A stretch of 64,000 nucleotides of DNA. Source: Rufibacter immobilis (lineage in GTDB: Bacteria; Bacteroidota; Bacteroidia; Cytophagales; Hymenobacteraceae). Where the stretch lies: NCBI RefSeq assembly GCF_003721565.1, contig NZ_RJJE01000002.1, forward strand, positions 372,001 through 436,000, in the 5' to 3' direction. Made by a program: the position numbers and the translations under genes. Under the pieces are notes generated by a model. It made no database searches. It was given only the letters and a program-made list of their open reading frames with translations, and had not been told where the DNA came from. Below, piece after piece: positions 34,328-43,983 of this stretch. Numbering within the stretch: position 1 is the first letter of the stretch; each line of letters opens with the position of its first letter.

Positions 34328-34822
34328 ATGGAATTAGTAACCCCAGCCTTAGGATTACTTTTCTGGCAAGTAGTCACCTTCCTTGTGGTGCTTTTCTTGT
34401 TATCTAAATTTGCTTGGAAGCCTATCATGGGTGCTTTGCGTGAGCGCGAAGAGTCTATTGACTCTGCTTTGACCATGGCTGAGAAAGCAAAATTAGAGAT
34501 GCAGTCTCTGAAAGCAGACAATGAGCGTTTGTTGAATGAGGCCCGTGCAGAGCGTGAGCGTATTCTCAAAGAAGCGACAGATGCCGCTAACCACTTAGTG
34601 GAAAGCGCCCGTGCCAAAGCTTCTGAAGAAGGTGCCCGTATGGTTGAGCAAGCGCGTCTTTCAATTGAAAACGAGAAGAAAGCAGCGCTTACAGAAGTGA
34701 AGAACTTAGCCGCTACGTTGTCTATTGACATTGCTGAAAAGCTGATTAGACGTGAGTTGCAGGATGAGCAAGCGCAACGTGCTTTGGTACAGAGCTATCT
34801 GCAAGACGCACAGCTTAGCTAA
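34328..34822 (+). CDS. atpF: F1Fo ATP synthase subunit b
   Basis: A 164-residue peripheral stalk subunit. One N-terminal helix (ALGLLFWQVVTFLVVLFLLSKF) is followed by the conserved KPIMGALREREE and a long charged coiled coil to the C-terminus. The length is normal. It is translated after a 118-base gap that holds the atpE-atpF hairpin. Confidence 0.94.
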   Translation: MELVTPALGLLFWQVVTFLVVLFLLSKFAWKPIMGALREREESIDSALTMAEKAKLEMQSLKADNERLLNEARAERERILKEATDAANHLVESARAKASEEGARMVEQARLSIENEKKAALTEVKNLAATLSIDIAEKLIRRELQDEQAQRALVQSYLQDAQLS

Positions 34823-34892
34823 AACCGGAACCGGCGAGATACTTCCCGCCCATAAAAGGAAGTGAATCGTTTAAACCACGCAAGAGAAAGAA

Positions 34893-35450
34893 ATGTCAGA
34901 AGAAAGAGTTGCCTCCAGATACGCGAAGTCTCTGCTTGAACTTTCCCAGGAGAAAGGCTCATTAGAGAAGGTGTATGAAGATATGCGCCTCTTCTCTAAA
35001 ACCTTAGAGGATAGCCGTGACTTACGCCTGGTGTTGCGCAACCCGATTATTAAACATGATAAAAAGCTTGCCATCCTTACTGCTCTCTTTGGCGGTAAAA
35101 TGAGCGAGCTAACTAATGCCTTCTTCAAGATTGTTACCCAGAAGAACCGTGAGGAGATTCTGGAGTCTGTGGCAACGGAGTTCGTGAAACAGTACAACCA
35201 ACTGAAAGGCATTCAAAAAGCAACGGTGACTACTGCCGTTCCGCTCACCCCAGAACTACGGGCTACTTTCCAGCAAATGGTAATAGACCGTACCGGCAAA
35301 ACGGTTGAGTTGAAAGAAGTAGTAGACCCAGCCGTAATAGGCGGGTATGTATTGCGCATAGGTGACCAGCAGATAGACAATACTGTGAGAACCAACGTGC
35401 AGAAACTGAAAAATAAGTTTAAAGAGAATCCATACATTACTAAACTATAA
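34893..35450 (+). CDS. atpH: F1Fo ATP synthase subunit delta
   Basis: A 185-residue delta (OSCP-like) subunit joining the b stalk to the alpha/beta crown. The N-terminal six-helix domain starts [17 protein letters not shown]. The C-terminal conserved [28 protein letters not shown] is intact. The stop is separated from the atpA ATG by two bases. Confidence 0.94.
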   Translation: MSEERVASRYAKSLLELSQEKGSLEKVYEDMRLFSKTLEDSRDLRLVLRNPIIKHDKKLAILTALFGGKMSELTNAFFKIVTQKNREEILESVATEFVKQYNQLKGIQKATVTTAVPLTPELRATFQQMVIDRTGKTVELKEVVDPAVIGGYVLRIGDQQIDNTVRTNVQKLKNKFKENPYITKL

Positions 35451-35452
35451 TC

Positions 35453-37033
35453 ATGGCAGAAGTTAGACCTGATGAAGTATCAGCGATTTTAAGAGAACAG
35501 CTGTCAAACTTCAGAACAGAAGCTGAACTGGAAGAAGTTGGTACGGTTCTGCAAGTAGGTGACGGTGTTGCTCGTATCTACGGCTTATCTAAGGCACAGT
35601 CTGGTGAGTTGTTAGAATTCGAAAATGGTCTGCAAGCCCTTGTCCTCAACCTTGAGGAAGACAATGTGGGTGCGGTATTGTTGGGTGAATGGAGCAATAT
35701 CAAAGAAGGCGATACAGTTAAGAAAACAAATAAAATCGCCTCCGTTCGCGTAGGTGATGGCATGGTAGGCCGTGTGGTGAACACACTTGGTCAGCCAATC
35801 GACGGCAAAGGCCCATTAGTGGGTGAGCTGTACGAAATGCCAATTGAAAGAAAAGCACCAGGCGTTATTTTCCGTCAGCCGGTAAATGAGCCTATGCAAA
35901 CAGGTATCAAGGCGATTGACTCCATGATTCCGATTGGCCGTGGCCAGCGTGAGTTGATCATCGGTGACCGCCAGACCGGTAAAACCGCTGTCGCCATTGA
36001 TACCATCATCAACCAAGGTGAGTTCTTTGATCGTGGCGAGCCTGTTTTCTGTATCTACGTAGCCATTGGCCAGAAAGCCTCTACGGTAGCACAGATTGTG
36101 AACGCTCTGGAAGCCGGTGGCGCAATGCGTTATACTGTGGTAGTAGCCGCTCCGGCTGCTGACCCAGCTCCTATGCAGTTCTACGCTCCGTTTACTGGTG
36201 CCGCTATTGGTGAGTTCTTCCGTGATACCGGACGTCCAGCCCTGGTAGTGTATGATGACTTGTCTAAACAAGCTGTGGCATACCGTGAAGTGTCTCTGTT
36301 GCTTCGTCGTCCTCCAGGACGTGAGGCTTATCCAGGTGACGTATTCTACCTGCACTCCCGCTTATTAGAGCGTGCCGCCAAAATTAACGCTTCTGATGAG
36401 ATCGCTCGTAACATGAACGACTTGCCAGATTCTATCAAGCATCTGGTGAAAGGCGGTGGGTCTTTGACTGCTCTTCCAATCATTGAGACGCAGGCTGGTG
36501 ACGTTTCTGCCTATATCCCTACCAACGTGATTTCTATCACAGATGGTCAGATCTTCTTGGAAACCAACCTCTTCAACTCTGGTATCCGTCCGGCTATCAA
36601 CGTAGGTATTTCGGTATCTCGCGTGGGTGGTTCTGCTCAGATCAAGTCAATGAAGAAAGTAGCCGGTACCTTGAAACTGGATCAGGCGCAGTTCCGTGAA
36701 TTGGAAGCCTTCGCTAAATTCGGTTCTGACCTGGATGCCGCTACCAAATTGACCATTGAGCGTGGCCGCAGAAACCTGGAAGTATTAAAGCAGCCACAGT
36801 TCTCTCCGGTTGCCGTAGAAGACCAGGTAGCTATGATCTACTGCTGTACCAATGGTCTGATTGACGATGTTCCGGTAAACCAAGTTCGTCAGTTTGAGAA
36901 AGATTTCACCATGACCCTGAATGCCCAGCACCGTCCGGTATTGGATGCCTTGAGAGCTGGTAAAATTGATGATACTGTGACCGACACGTTGAAGCAAGTT
37001 GCTCGCGAGCTCACAGCTAGATATCGTAAATAA
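35453..37033 (+). CDS. atpA: F1Fo ATP synthase subunit alpha
   Basis: A 526-residue non-catalytic nucleotide-binding F1 subunit. The P-loop is [15 protein letters not shown]. The arginine-finger region [19 protein letters not shown] and [27 protein letters not shown] are conserved. The length is normal (about 500-530). A terminator-like hairpin follows before atpG. Confidence 0.97.
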   Translation: MAEVRPDEVSAILREQLSNFRTEAELEEVGTVLQVGDGVARIYGLSKAQSGELLEFENGLQALVLNLEEDNVGAVLLGEWSNIKEGDTVKKTNKIASVRVGDGMVGRVVNTLGQPIDGKGPLVGELYEMPIERKAPGVIFRQPVNEPMQTGIKAIDSMIPIGRGQRELIIGDRQTGKTAVAIDTIINQGEFFDRGEPVFCIYVAIGQKASTVAQIVNALEAGGAMRYTVVVAAPAADPAPMQFYAPFTGAAIGEFFRDTGRPALVVYDDLSKQAVAYREVSLLLRRPPGREAYPGDVFYLHSRLLERAAKINASDEIARNMNDLPDSIKHLVKGGGSLTALPIIETQAGDVSAYIPTNVISITDGQIFLETNLFNSGIRPAINVGISVSRVGGSAQIKSMKKVAGTLKLDQAQFRELEAFAKFGSDLDAATKLTIERGRRNLEVLKQPQFSPVAVEDQVAMIYCCTNGLIDDVPVNQVRQFEKDFTMTLNAQHRPVLDALRAGKIDDTVTDTLKQVARELTARYRK

Positions 37034-37044
37034 TCATTAACAGA

Positions 37045-37079
37045 AGAAAAGTAGGGGCCTGTACCCTACTTTTCTTTCT
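37045..37079 (+). terminator. terminator-like hairpin between atpA and atpG
   Basis: Perfect 12-base stem AGAAAAGTAGGG/CCCTACTTTTCT with loop GCCTGTA, followed by TTTCTC. It looks like a rho-independent terminator but lies inside the operon, 25 bases before the atpG start. It may cause partial termination. Confidence 0.7.
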
Positions 37080-37103
37080 CTGTTCATATTTGACTAACTA
37101 TTA

Positions 37104-37994
37104 ATGGCTAGTTTAAAAGAAGTACGCAACCGGATCGTTTCTGTAGGATCTACGCAACAGATCACCAAAGCCATGAAGATGGTGGCGGCGGCAAAACTGC
37201 GTAGAGCTCAGGATAATATCCTGCGCATGCGTCCGTATGCCCAGCGCCTGAACAGTATTTTAACTAATCTATCCAGCGTAAGCGGAGAGGCCGGTTCCAA
37301 TGTATATGCACAGAAACGTGATGTACAGCGGGTGCTGATTATTGCCGTAACCTCAGACCGTGGTTTGTGTGGCGCCTTTAACAGTAACGTGATGAAGGCA
37401 GTTAACAACCTAATCAATGAGCGCTACGCCGCCCAGGGAGCCGCCGGGAACGTAGAGATCATGGCTATCGGGAAGAAAGGGCACGAGTATTTCAACAAGC
37501 GCAGTTTCCCAATGGCCGGTGACTATACGTCTGTTTTCGGGAATCTCTCCTTTGAAACCGTACGCATAGCCGCTGAGCAAGCCATGGAAGGTTTCCGCAC
37601 GGGGTTATACGATCAGGTAGATATTATCTACAATGAGTTCAAGAACGTAGCCACCCAGATCATTCGGACGGAGCAGTTCCTGCCCATTCAGGAGAACCCA
37701 CAGGAAGAGGCAGCAGCTAACGTAGCCTTAGACTATATCTTTGAACCTTCCAAAGAAGAGATCATAGAGCAGTTAATTCCTAAGTCTCTGAAGATTCAGG
37801 TTTACAAAGCCGTTCTGGAGTCTAACGCTTCTGAACATGGTGCGCGTATGACCGCCATGGACAAAGCCACAGATAATGCCGGTGAACTGCTGAAACAGTT
37901 GAAGCTGACGTATAACCGAACCAGGCAGGCCGCTATCACCACTGAGATCTTAGAGATTGTGGGTGGTGCTGAGGCGCTTGCAGCCGGAAGATAA
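37104..37994 (+). CDS. atpG: F1Fo ATP synthase subunit gamma
   Basis: A 296-residue central-shaft subunit. The N-terminal coil MASLKEVRNRIVSVGSTQQITKAMKMVAAAKLRRAQ and the C-terminal coil with RQAAITTEILEIVGGAEAL are intact. VTSDRGLCGAFNSNV marks the Rossmann-like middle. It is the last ATP synthase gene visible; beta (atpD) and epsilon (atpC) do not follow, as is common in Cytophagales where atpDC lie elsewhere. Confidence 0.96.
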   Translation: MASLKEVRNRIVSVGSTQQITKAMKMVAAAKLRRAQDNILRMRPYAQRLNSILTNLSSVSGEAGSNVYAQKRDVQRVLIIAVTSDRGLCGAFNSNVMKAVNNLINERYAAQGAAGNVEIMAIGKKGHEYFNKRSFPMAGDYTSVFGNLSFETVRIAAEQAMEGFRTGLYDQVDIIYNEFKNVATQIIRTEQFLPIQENPQEEAAANVALDYIFEPSKEEIIEQLIPKSLKIQVYKAVLESNASEHGARMTAMDKATDNAGELLKQLKLTYNRTRQAAITTEILEIVGGAEALAAGR

Positions 37995-38017
37995 TAAGAA
38001 GACATACCTCTTTGAGC

Positions 38018-38050
38018 AGCGCCCATTGCAAAATGGGCGCTTTGCTTTTA
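38018..38050 (+). terminator. rho-independent terminator after atpG
   Basis: Stem AGCGCCCATT/AATGGGCGCT with loop GCAA, followed by TTGCTTTTAT, 23 bases after the atpG stop. Confidence 0.85.
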
Positions 38051-38131
38051 TAGGTGTTAGGTTATCTTATGATTAATTTTGGTTCGAAAACACATCAAAC
38101 CAGAAGACTTAGCTCACTGTCTGATATATTT

Positions 38132-38172
38132 ACGTTTTGGGGCTCTTTTTGGAAAAACAGGCTCTAAACGCA
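38132..38172. repeat. GTTTAGGGGC hairpin, copy 13
   Basis: ACGTTTTGGGGCTCTTTTTG pairs with AAAAACAGGCTCTAAACGC. It lies 20 bases before the phosphatase start and is read as a false N-terminal peptide by the longer open frame. Confidence 0.7.
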
Positions 38173-38192
38173 AATACCGGAAACCAAAACCA

Positions 38193-39863
38193 ATGACAAA
38201 CAAAAACACCCGATTTTGGGTAATGTGCCTGGCGCTTCTTTTTGCCTGCTGCCCAGCCTTTGCCCAAAAAAAGAAGTCGAAGAAAGGAATGCCAGACGTT
38301 CCTAAGTTGGTGATCGGGATTGTGGTAGATCAAATGCGCTATGACTACCTGTACCGTTACTGGGACAAATACTCCAACAATGGTTTCAAACGATTGATAG
38401 GAGAAGGCTTCAACTTCAGGAACAACCATTACAACTATGTTCCTACCTACACGGCACCCGGTCACGCGTCTATCTATACCGGGACTACCCCATCGGTGCA
38501 CGGCATAGTAGGAAACGACTGGTACAACCGCAGCATCGGCCGGAACGTGTATTGCGCCGAGGATACCTCAGTGAAGACCGTAGGAAGTACCAGCAAGGCG
38601 GGAGAGATGTCACCGGCAAATTTGCTGGCCACTACCATCACAGATGAACTGAAACTGGCCACCAATCAAAGAAGCAAAGTCATAGGCTTAAGCTTGAAAG
38701 ACAGAGGAGCCATCTTGCCCGCCGGGCATGTGGCCAATGCCGCTTATTGGTTTGATGGGAGCAATGGCAACATGATCAGCAGCACCTATTATATGCAGGA
38801 ACTTCCGGCATGGGTACAAGCCTTCAATAATCGCAGGCTGGCAGATCAATACCTGAGCCAGCAATGGAACACGCTGCTGCCTATAGTGCAATACACAGAA
38901 AGTACTCAGGATGACCAGCCTTTTGAAGGTACTTTCTCAGGCGAGGCCAAACCCGTTTTCCCGCACAACATTCCGGCGTACCGGGGAAAGACATTTGATC
39001 TGCTGCGTTCTATCCCGGCGGGGAACACGTACACCAAAGAATTCGCGATTGAAGCAATAAAAGCGGAGAACCTGGGCAAAGGAGCCGTCACAGATTTTCT
39101 GGCCATCAGTTTCTCCACCCCAGACTATATTGGGCACCAATACGGCCCAGATGCCATTGAAGTAGAAGATAATTACCTGCGCCTGGACCAGGAAATGGCA
39201 GATTTGCTTAAGTTTATTGACGGTTACTTGGGGAAAGAGAATGTGCTCATTTTCCTTACCGCCGACCACGGCGGTGCGCATAACCCAACTTACTTGCAGC
39301 AACTGCGTATTCCGGCTGGTACTATCAACAACAGTGTCATCACAGATTCGCTGAAGAAGCACCTGAACCAAAGGTTTGGGAAAGCGGAATGGGTGATCAA
39401 ATCCACGAACCAGCAGGTTTACCTGAACCATGGAGTAATAGAAAGTAAAAAGGCGAACCTGGTGGAAGTTCAGGAAGAATGCGCCCGTTTCCTCCAGCGG
39501 TTCCCGGGGGTATACAGAACCATGACCACCGATGCCCTTCTCCGGACACATTGGGAAAAAGGGATGGGTATGTTCATGGAAAAAGGATACATGTCGCTCC
39601 GCTCCGGTGATGTACTGGTGGCGCTGCAACCGGGTTGGTATGACAACTACGGCCGCGCCGAGGTGAAAGGAACCAGCCACGGCAGCTCCTGGAGCTATGA
39701 CACCCACGTGCCGCTGCTGTGGTACGGGTGGCAGATACCGGCCGGAGAGTCATCAGTGAGAACAGAAATTGTAGACATAGCCCCCAGCCTGGCCACTTGG
39801 CTGCGCATTCAGGAGCCAAATGGCACCACGGGGCGCTCTTTAGCGGAGCATGTGCAGAAATAA
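38193..39863 (+). CDS. PafA-like alkaline phosphatase family protein
   Basis: A 556-residue exported phosphatase. A signal peptide (VMCLALLFACCPAFAQ) is followed by a Lys-rich patch and the alkaline phosphatase superfamily core. The metal-binding VVDQMRYDYLYRYW is near residue 45. The nucleophile segment PTYTAPGHASIYTGTTPSVHG (Thr at 85/87) and the C-terminal metal site FLTADHGGAHNP follow, then HGSSWSYDTHVPLLWYG. PafA is a calcium-activated, phosphate-insensitive monoesterase common in Bacteroidota. I start at ATG 38193; upstream in-frame codons read through hairpin copy 13. Confidence 0.87.
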   Translation: MTNKNTRFWVMCLALLFACCPAFAQKKKSKKGMPDVPKLVIGIVVDQMRYDYLYRYWDKYSNNGFKRLIGEGFNFRNNHYNYVPTYTAPGHASIYTGTTPSVHGIVGNDWYNRSIGRNVYCAEDTSVKTVGSTSKAGEMSPANLLATTITDELKLATNQRSKVIGLSLKDRGAILPAGHVANAAYWFDGSNGNMISSTYYMQELPAWVQAFNNRRLADQYLSQQWNTLLPIVQYTESTQDDQPFEGTFSGEAKPVFPHNIPAYRGKTFDLLRSIPAGNTYTKEFAIEAIKAENLGKGAVTDFLAISFSTPDYIGHQYGPDAIEVEDNYLRLDQEMADLLKFIDGYLGKENVLIFLTADHGGAHNPTYLQQLRIPAGTINNSVITDSLKKHLNQRFGKAEWVIKSTNQQVYLNHGVIESKKANLVEVQEECARFLQRFPGVYRTMTTDALLRTHWEKGMGMFMEKGYMSLRSGDVLVALQPGWYDNYGRAEVKGTSHGSSWSYDTHVPLLWYGWQIPAGESSVRTEIVDIAPSLATWLRIQEPNGTTGRSLAEHVQK

Positions 39864-39898
39864 TACCCATTTGAGAAGATAGAATAGAAATAAGTAAG

Positions 39899-40462
39899 AT
39901 GTTAGAAACTACCAAAAACGCAAGTAACCCTTGGCATGATGTGCATTATGGCGAGGGTGCCCCCCAGATTGTAACGGGCATCATTGAGATTCCTAAGGGT
40001 TCCAAGGCGAAATATGAATTAGATAAAGACAGCGGTCTTCTTAAACTGGATCGGGTTTTATTTTCGGCAGTACATTACCCGGCTAACTACGGCTTCATTC
40101 CGCAGACTTACTGCGATGACAAAGATCCTCTGGACATATTGGTGCTTTGCTCTATTGATGTGGCCCCTATGTGCCTTATTGATGCCAAAGTAATTGGCGT
40201 AATGCAGATGATTGACAACAATGAGGAAGATGACAAAATCATTGCCGTAGCCGCCAATGATATGTCTGTAAAGCACATCAATGACATTTCTGAGTTGCCT
40301 CCGCACACGTTGTTGGAGATCCAACGCTTCTTTGAAGACTACAAGAAACTGGAGAACAAAGAAGTGATTGTGGAGAACTTCCTGGGCCGTGAAGACGCTT
40401 ACAGAATCATTGAGCAGAGCATTGAGCTATACAATACCACTTTCAAAGGAACCAACAGCTAA
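39899..40462 (+). CDS. ppa: inorganic pyrophosphatase
   Basis: A 187-residue family I soluble pyrophosphatase, which hydrolyses PPi to drive biosynthesis. Metal and substrate motifs are intact: [39 protein letters not shown] (the DxxxxD core) and [12 protein letters not shown]. The length is typical of the hexameric bacterial class. It follows the PafA-like phosphatase after 35 bases, so both phosphate-releasing enzymes may be co-transcribed. A strong terminator closes the unit. Confidence 0.95.
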   Translation: MLETTKNASNPWHDVHYGEGAPQIVTGIIEIPKGSKAKYELDKDSGLLKLDRVLFSAVHYPANYGFIPQTYCDDKDPLDILVLCSIDVAPMCLIDAKVIGVMQMIDNNEEDDKIIAVAANDMSVKHINDISELPPHTLLEIQRFFEDYKKLENKEVIVENFLGREDAYRIIEQSIELYNTTFKGTNS

Positions 40463-40484
40463 AAGAGAGCAACACCTTTAGTTG

Positions 40485-40526
40485 AAAAGCGCTGTTTTCC
40501 GTAGAGGAAAAACAGCGCTTTTTTTT
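40485..40526 (+). terminator. rho-independent terminator after ppa
   Basis: Stem AAAAGCGCTGTTTTCC with GGAAAAACAGCGCTTTT (one bulged A), loop GTAGA, followed by a run of T. Confidence 0.9.
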
Positions 40527-40641
40527 GATCACTCCGCGTGCGAATTACTTCTATACATATACAAAAAAGTGTTGCAGCTCTGTGGCGGCAAACGTACTTT
40601 GCCGCAGAAATGGCATTAGAGGCCGTTTACGTAGAAGAACC

Positions 40642-41490
40642 ATGAAGTTCCCCCTGAGAATCCTGAATTTTATTCTGTACAGCAACATCTTCATCTCCAT
40701 CTGTGCAGCGGTGCTGGTGTGGGAAACGTATATGTTGAGCGGGATTCCCATATCCTTACGCCTTGGGGGCATCGTGTTCTTCGCTACACTATTTGTGTAC
40801 AACGCAGACAGCCTGCTGCCCTACAAGTTCAACCAGGAAGTAGCCGTTTCGCCGCGCACCCAATGGATCAGGAATAACAGGCTGGAGCTGATTTTCATTG
40901 CCATAGGCAGCGCCATGTGCGTCATCTACCTGTACTGGACTGCCCTGTTTGACCTAAGCTTCTGGTTTCTGCTGCATCTGATAGTAGTGGCCGGCTTGTA
41001 TTCCATTGCCGTGGTGCCTGAGGGCGACCGGTACATTCCCCTGCGGGACATTCCCTTCCTGAAAGTATTCCTGATTGCCTATGTGTGGTCTGCCGTAACG
41101 GTGCAGCTCCCGCTCATGGAAGTAGACCGTGATCTGTTTTCCGGCAACAATCTGATTCTGTTCGTGCGTCGCTTTCTGTTTATCTTCTCCCTCACACTGG
41201 TGTTTGATATAAGGGATGTGCACAAAGACAAACTGACCAATACCGTTACCTTCCCTACCAAGTGGGGAGTAAAGAACACTAAATGGCTGGCGCTGTTTAC
41301 CCTCGTCCTGTTTGCCATTCTGTTGCCCTCCGGAACCGCGCCGCACATGCGGCTGGCTTTAGGCTTGGCCGGAGTGGGGGCCGCCACGGTAGTCTGGTAC
41401 GCCCATGAATACCGCTCCCAATACTACTTCCTCATCTTAGCCGATGGCATGATGCTGATGCAGTTTCTCTTGGTTTGGCTGCTTAAATAA
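40642..41490 (+). CDS. UbiA-like prenyltransferase family membrane protein
   Basis: A 282-residue protein with about eight helices. The loop FDIRDVHKDKLTNTVTFPTKWG matches the second Asp-rich motif and following Lys/Thr of the UbiA superfamily (menaquinone, heme O or chlorophyll side-chain transferases). The first motif is weak (VYNADSLLPYKFNQ, with one Asp instead of NDxxD), so catalytic activity and substrate are doubtful. I start at ATG 40642 (MKFPLRILNF); earlier in-frame codons encode a Cys/Arg-rich stretch unlike the family. Confidence 0.7.
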   Translation: MKFPLRILNFILYSNIFISICAAVLVWETYMLSGIPISLRLGGIVFFATLFVYNADSLLPYKFNQEVAVSPRTQWIRNNRLELIFIAIGSAMCVIYLYWTALFDLSFWFLLHLIVVAGLYSIAVVPEGDRYIPLRDIPFLKVFLIAYVWSAVTVQLPLMEVDRDLFSGNNLILFVRRFLFIFSLTLVFDIRDVHKDKLTNTVTFPTKWGVKNTKWLALFTLVLFAILLPSGTAPHMRLALGLAGVGAATVVWYAHEYRSQYYFLILADGMMLMQFLLVWLLK

Positions 41491-41513
41491 GCTAATCAAC
41501 TCTTTCTAGGGAG

Positions 41514-41557
41514 GTGCGTTTAGGGGCTGTTTTTTCAAAAAGAGCCCCTAAACGCAC
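41514..41557. repeat. GTTTAGGGGC hairpin, copy 14 (full)
   Basis: GTGCGTTTAGGGGCTG and GAGCCCCTAAACGCAC, nearly fully paired, between the convergent UbiA-like and NAD(P)HX genes. Confidence 0.88.
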
Positions 41558-41574
41558 TTGTACTGCAAAGGGAA

Positions 41575-43083
41575 TTATTCTGACGCTTTTCTGAAAGCCG
41601 CTCCCAGATACTTGTAAAGATCAGAGGCGATGAGGGAGATTTGCCCCTCTGCCTGTGCCGCCAGGTTACCGGCTAAACCGTGCAGGTAAACACCCAACTG
41701 ACAAGCCTCCAAAGCACTATACCCCTGTGCCCGTAGCCCCGTGAGAATGCCAGTCAGTACATCGCCGGTACCGCCGGTGGCCATGCCGGGGTTACCGGTG
41801 GTATTGAAGTAAAACTCGCCGGCTGGAGTACCAATACAGGTGTGCGCCCCTTTTAAGACCACGTAGCACTGGTACTGGGCGCAGAACTCCTTCAGGAGTT
41901 GCAGGCGGTGGAAATCATCTGTGGCGGGGCCGGTAAGGCGCTCAAATTCTTTGGGGTGCGGCGTGAGAATACTGTGGGGGGGCAGGTGTTGGCGCAGCAA
42001 TCGGTCGGTGGCCACCAGGTTCAGGGCATCGGCGTCCAGCACCAACGGAGGAGTTACTTGCTGAAATAGCCTTTCCAGCGCCAGCTGTGACGCTTCGGCC
42101 TGGCCCAGACCAGGGCCTATGCCTACACACTGGTATTTGGTCAGATCCTCCGGGAAACGGGTGAGGTGGTGCGCGTGGTCATCGGTGAGTACCATGGCCT
42201 CTGGCAGGGCGGTCTGCAGAATAGTGTACCCTATGTGGGGCACCTGCACAGTCAATAAACCCAAACCCGCCCGCAAGGCCGCGTGTCCAGACATGGTAAT
42301 GGCGCCCATTTTCCCGTAGCTTCCGCCTACCAGTAACGCGTGGCCAAAGGTGCCTTTGTGGGAGAACTTCTGCCGGGGGCGCAGCAGGGATTTGATGTGT
42401 TGAGGCACTAACAGGTGGTACGGCGAGTCTGTCTGTTCCAGAAACGTTGGATGCAGGCCAATGGGCAGCACGTGCCACTCGCCCGCGTACGCACCTGAAG
42501 CCGGGAGCAGAAACGCCATCTTGGGGCGCTCAAACGTAAGGGTGACGGCTGCCTGCACCACCGCACTCTGGGCCGGCGTGGGCGCATCTGCGAACAAGCC
42601 CGAGGGAATGTCTATGGAAATAACGGGGGCCGGCTGCCGGTTCAGGAAAGCAACCGCTTGGGCGTAGATACCTTCCAGCGGTCTGGAGAGGCCAGAGCCA
42701 AACAAACTGTCTAAGGCAATGCTTCCTTTCGGCAAAGCCGCGGGCAGGTCTTCTTCCGTCTGCACCCGCACTACCGGAATGGCCTGGGGCAACCGCTCCA
42801 GGTTCTGCGTGAAATCAGAAGATTTGTTTTGGGAGGCTTCTAGCAGATACACCCACACGTCGTAACCGTCTTGGTGCAGCAGGCGGGCCGCCGCCAGACC
42901 GTCGCCACCGTTATTGCCGGGGCCGCAGAAAATATGGAAAGGAATCTGGGCTGTGTATTTCTGCTTCAGCCAGTGCACCAGCGCCCCAGCCGCCCGCTCC
43001 ATGAGGTCCAGTGAGGTGATAGGCTCGTGGGCAATGGTATAGGCATCGGCGGACCGGGTTTGGCTGGCGCTAAGAATCTTCAT
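41575..43083 (-). CDS. bifunctional NAD(P)HX epimerase / ADP-dependent dehydratase
   Basis: A 502-residue repair enzyme for hydrated NADH/NADPH. The N-terminal YjeF (epimerase, NnrE) domain covers about 1-215, with FCGPGNNGGDGLAAARLL and DSLFGSGLSRPL. The C-terminal ribokinase-like (NnrD) dehydratase domain covers about 225-500, with GHALLVGGSYGKMGA, VLDADALN, ILTPHPKEFERL and NPGMATGGTGDVLTGIL. Fused forms are usual in bacteria. It is preceded by hairpin copy 15 and the PAP2 gene on the same strand is downstream of that hairpin in sequence (upstream in transcription). Confidence 0.95.
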   Translation of the reverse strand: MKILSASQTRSADAYTIAHEPITSLDLMERAAGALVHWLKQKYTAQIPFHIFCGPGNNGGDGLAAARLLHQDGYDVWVYLLEASQNKSSDFTQNLERLPQAIPVVRVQTEEDLPAALPKGSIALDSLFGSGLSRPLEGIYAQAVAFLNRQPAPVISIDIPSGLFADAPTPAQSAVVQAAVTLTFERPKMAFLLPASGAYAGEWHVLPIGLHPTFLEQTDSPYHLLVPQHIKSLLRPRQKFSHKGTFGHALLVGGSYGKMGAITMSGHAALRAGLGLLTVQVPHIGYTILQTALPEAMVLTDDHAHHLTRFPEDLTKYQCVGIGPGLGQAEASQLALERLFQQVTPPLVLDADALNLVATDRLLRQHLPPHSILTPHPKEFERLTGPATDDFHRLQLLKEFCAQYQCYVVLKGAHTCIGTPAGEFYFNTTGNPGMATGGTGDVLTGILTGLRAQGYSALEACQLGVYLHGLAGNLAAQAEGQISLIASDLYKYLGAAFRKASE

Positions 43084-43122
43084 GTGCGTTTAGGGGCTGT
43101 TTTTCTGAAATTAAGCGTAAAC
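43084..43122. repeat. GTTTAGGGGC hairpin, copy 15 (half)
   Basis: GTGCGTTTAGGGGCTGTTTT intact on the left; the right arm is reduced to TTAAGCGTAAAC. It abuts the NAD(P)HX start codon. Confidence 0.65.
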
Positions 43123-43149
43123 TACCGCTATGCAATCCCTCACCAGGTG

Positions 43150-43926
43150 TTAGAATTGCAGCGCCATGCCCATGCCCAACTGCCCATTGGGGAGCACGGT
43201 AGGCGCAATGCTGGCATTGAGGCCTTTGTTGCGCATGATGCGGTCATGCACAAAGTAGACGGTGTTCACAGAGAGCAGGCCAAGACCCGCGCCAGCCAGC
43301 ACATCAGACATCCAGTGTTCATTGTTGAGGACCCGCATCACGCCCGTGGCCGAGGCGATGGTGTAGCTGCCCACGCTGATCCATTTGCTTTTGCCCCGGA
43401 ACTCTTTGTCTACAATGGCGGCAATGGTGAAGGCGTAAGACGTGTGCCCCGAAGGGAATGCCCGGGGTTTGCCGTTGGGGCGCTCTACCCCCGTCAGGAT
43501 TTTGGTGGGATACGTAAGGGCGGTGGTCACCAACCCAGAAACCAGCAACAGGCCCGTCTGCCTTTTTATGTCATGCTTGTTCTGCGAGGAGAACAGGTTA
43601 AACCCATACAAGCCCGCAATGGGCACAAAGAACAGATAATCATCCACCACCGTGCTGAAGTTGGGAAAAGCCCTGCGGGCGTCTCGGCTGGCGTCATAGC
43701 TGCTGTAAAAGCCGTTGCCTCTAATGGTGTAAATACCAGCCGCCACCAGTACTGCAGACGGTAGCACCGCCCGTTTGAGGTAGTGTTTGGTCTTGGGCTT
43801 CTCCTCCGCGGGAATTACCTGTACGGCCTGGGCAACGGTGGTGTCAACCACTGGGGTTTGGGCAACCACGCCTACAGACAGCGAGAGCCACAGGAAAGAC
43901 GTGGTCAGAATGGTCTTGATAGTCAA
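43150..43926 (-). CDS. PAP2 superfamily phosphatase
   Basis: A 258-residue exported or membrane phosphatase. A signal-like N-terminus (LTTSFLWLSLSVGVVAQ) is followed by helices and the PAP2 motifs: KILTGVERPNG (KxxxxxxRP), AFPSGHTSYAF (PSGH) and NEHWMSDVLAGAGLG (SRxxxxxHxxxD-like, with His and Asp). Lipid phosphates such as undecaprenyl pyrophosphate are typical substrates. No in-frame ATG precedes the signal; I propose the TTG at 43926 (M-T-I-K-T-I-L). The only in-frame ATG upstream (44061) would read through hairpin copy 16. Confidence 0.83.
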   Translation of the reverse strand: MTIKTILTTSFLWLSLSVGVVAQTPVVDTTVAQAVQVIPAEEKPKTKHYLKRAVLPSAVLVAAGIYTIRGNGFYSSYDASRDARRAFPNFSTVVDDYLFFVPIAGLYGFNLFSSQNKHDIKRQTGLLLVSGLVTTALTYPTKILTGVERPNGKPRAFPSGHTSYAFTIAAIVDKEFRGKSKWISVGSYTIASATGVMRVLNNEHWMSDVLAGAGLGLLSVNTVYFVHDRIMRNKGLNASIAPTVLPNGQLGMGMALQF

Positions 43927-43983
43927 AGTGCGTAGAGGTTTATGTGATAGACAATCATTTAAAGGTGGTACACAAATTGGTGG

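Noticed and set aside
38079-38192. N-terminal extension of the PafA-like phosphatase
   Set aside because: The added residues are encoded by hairpin copy 13 and would precede the signal peptide.
40525-40641. Upstream part of the UbiA-like frame
   Set aside because: It overlaps the ppa terminator and encodes a Cys/Arg-rich stretch unlike the family; the ATG at 40642 fits.
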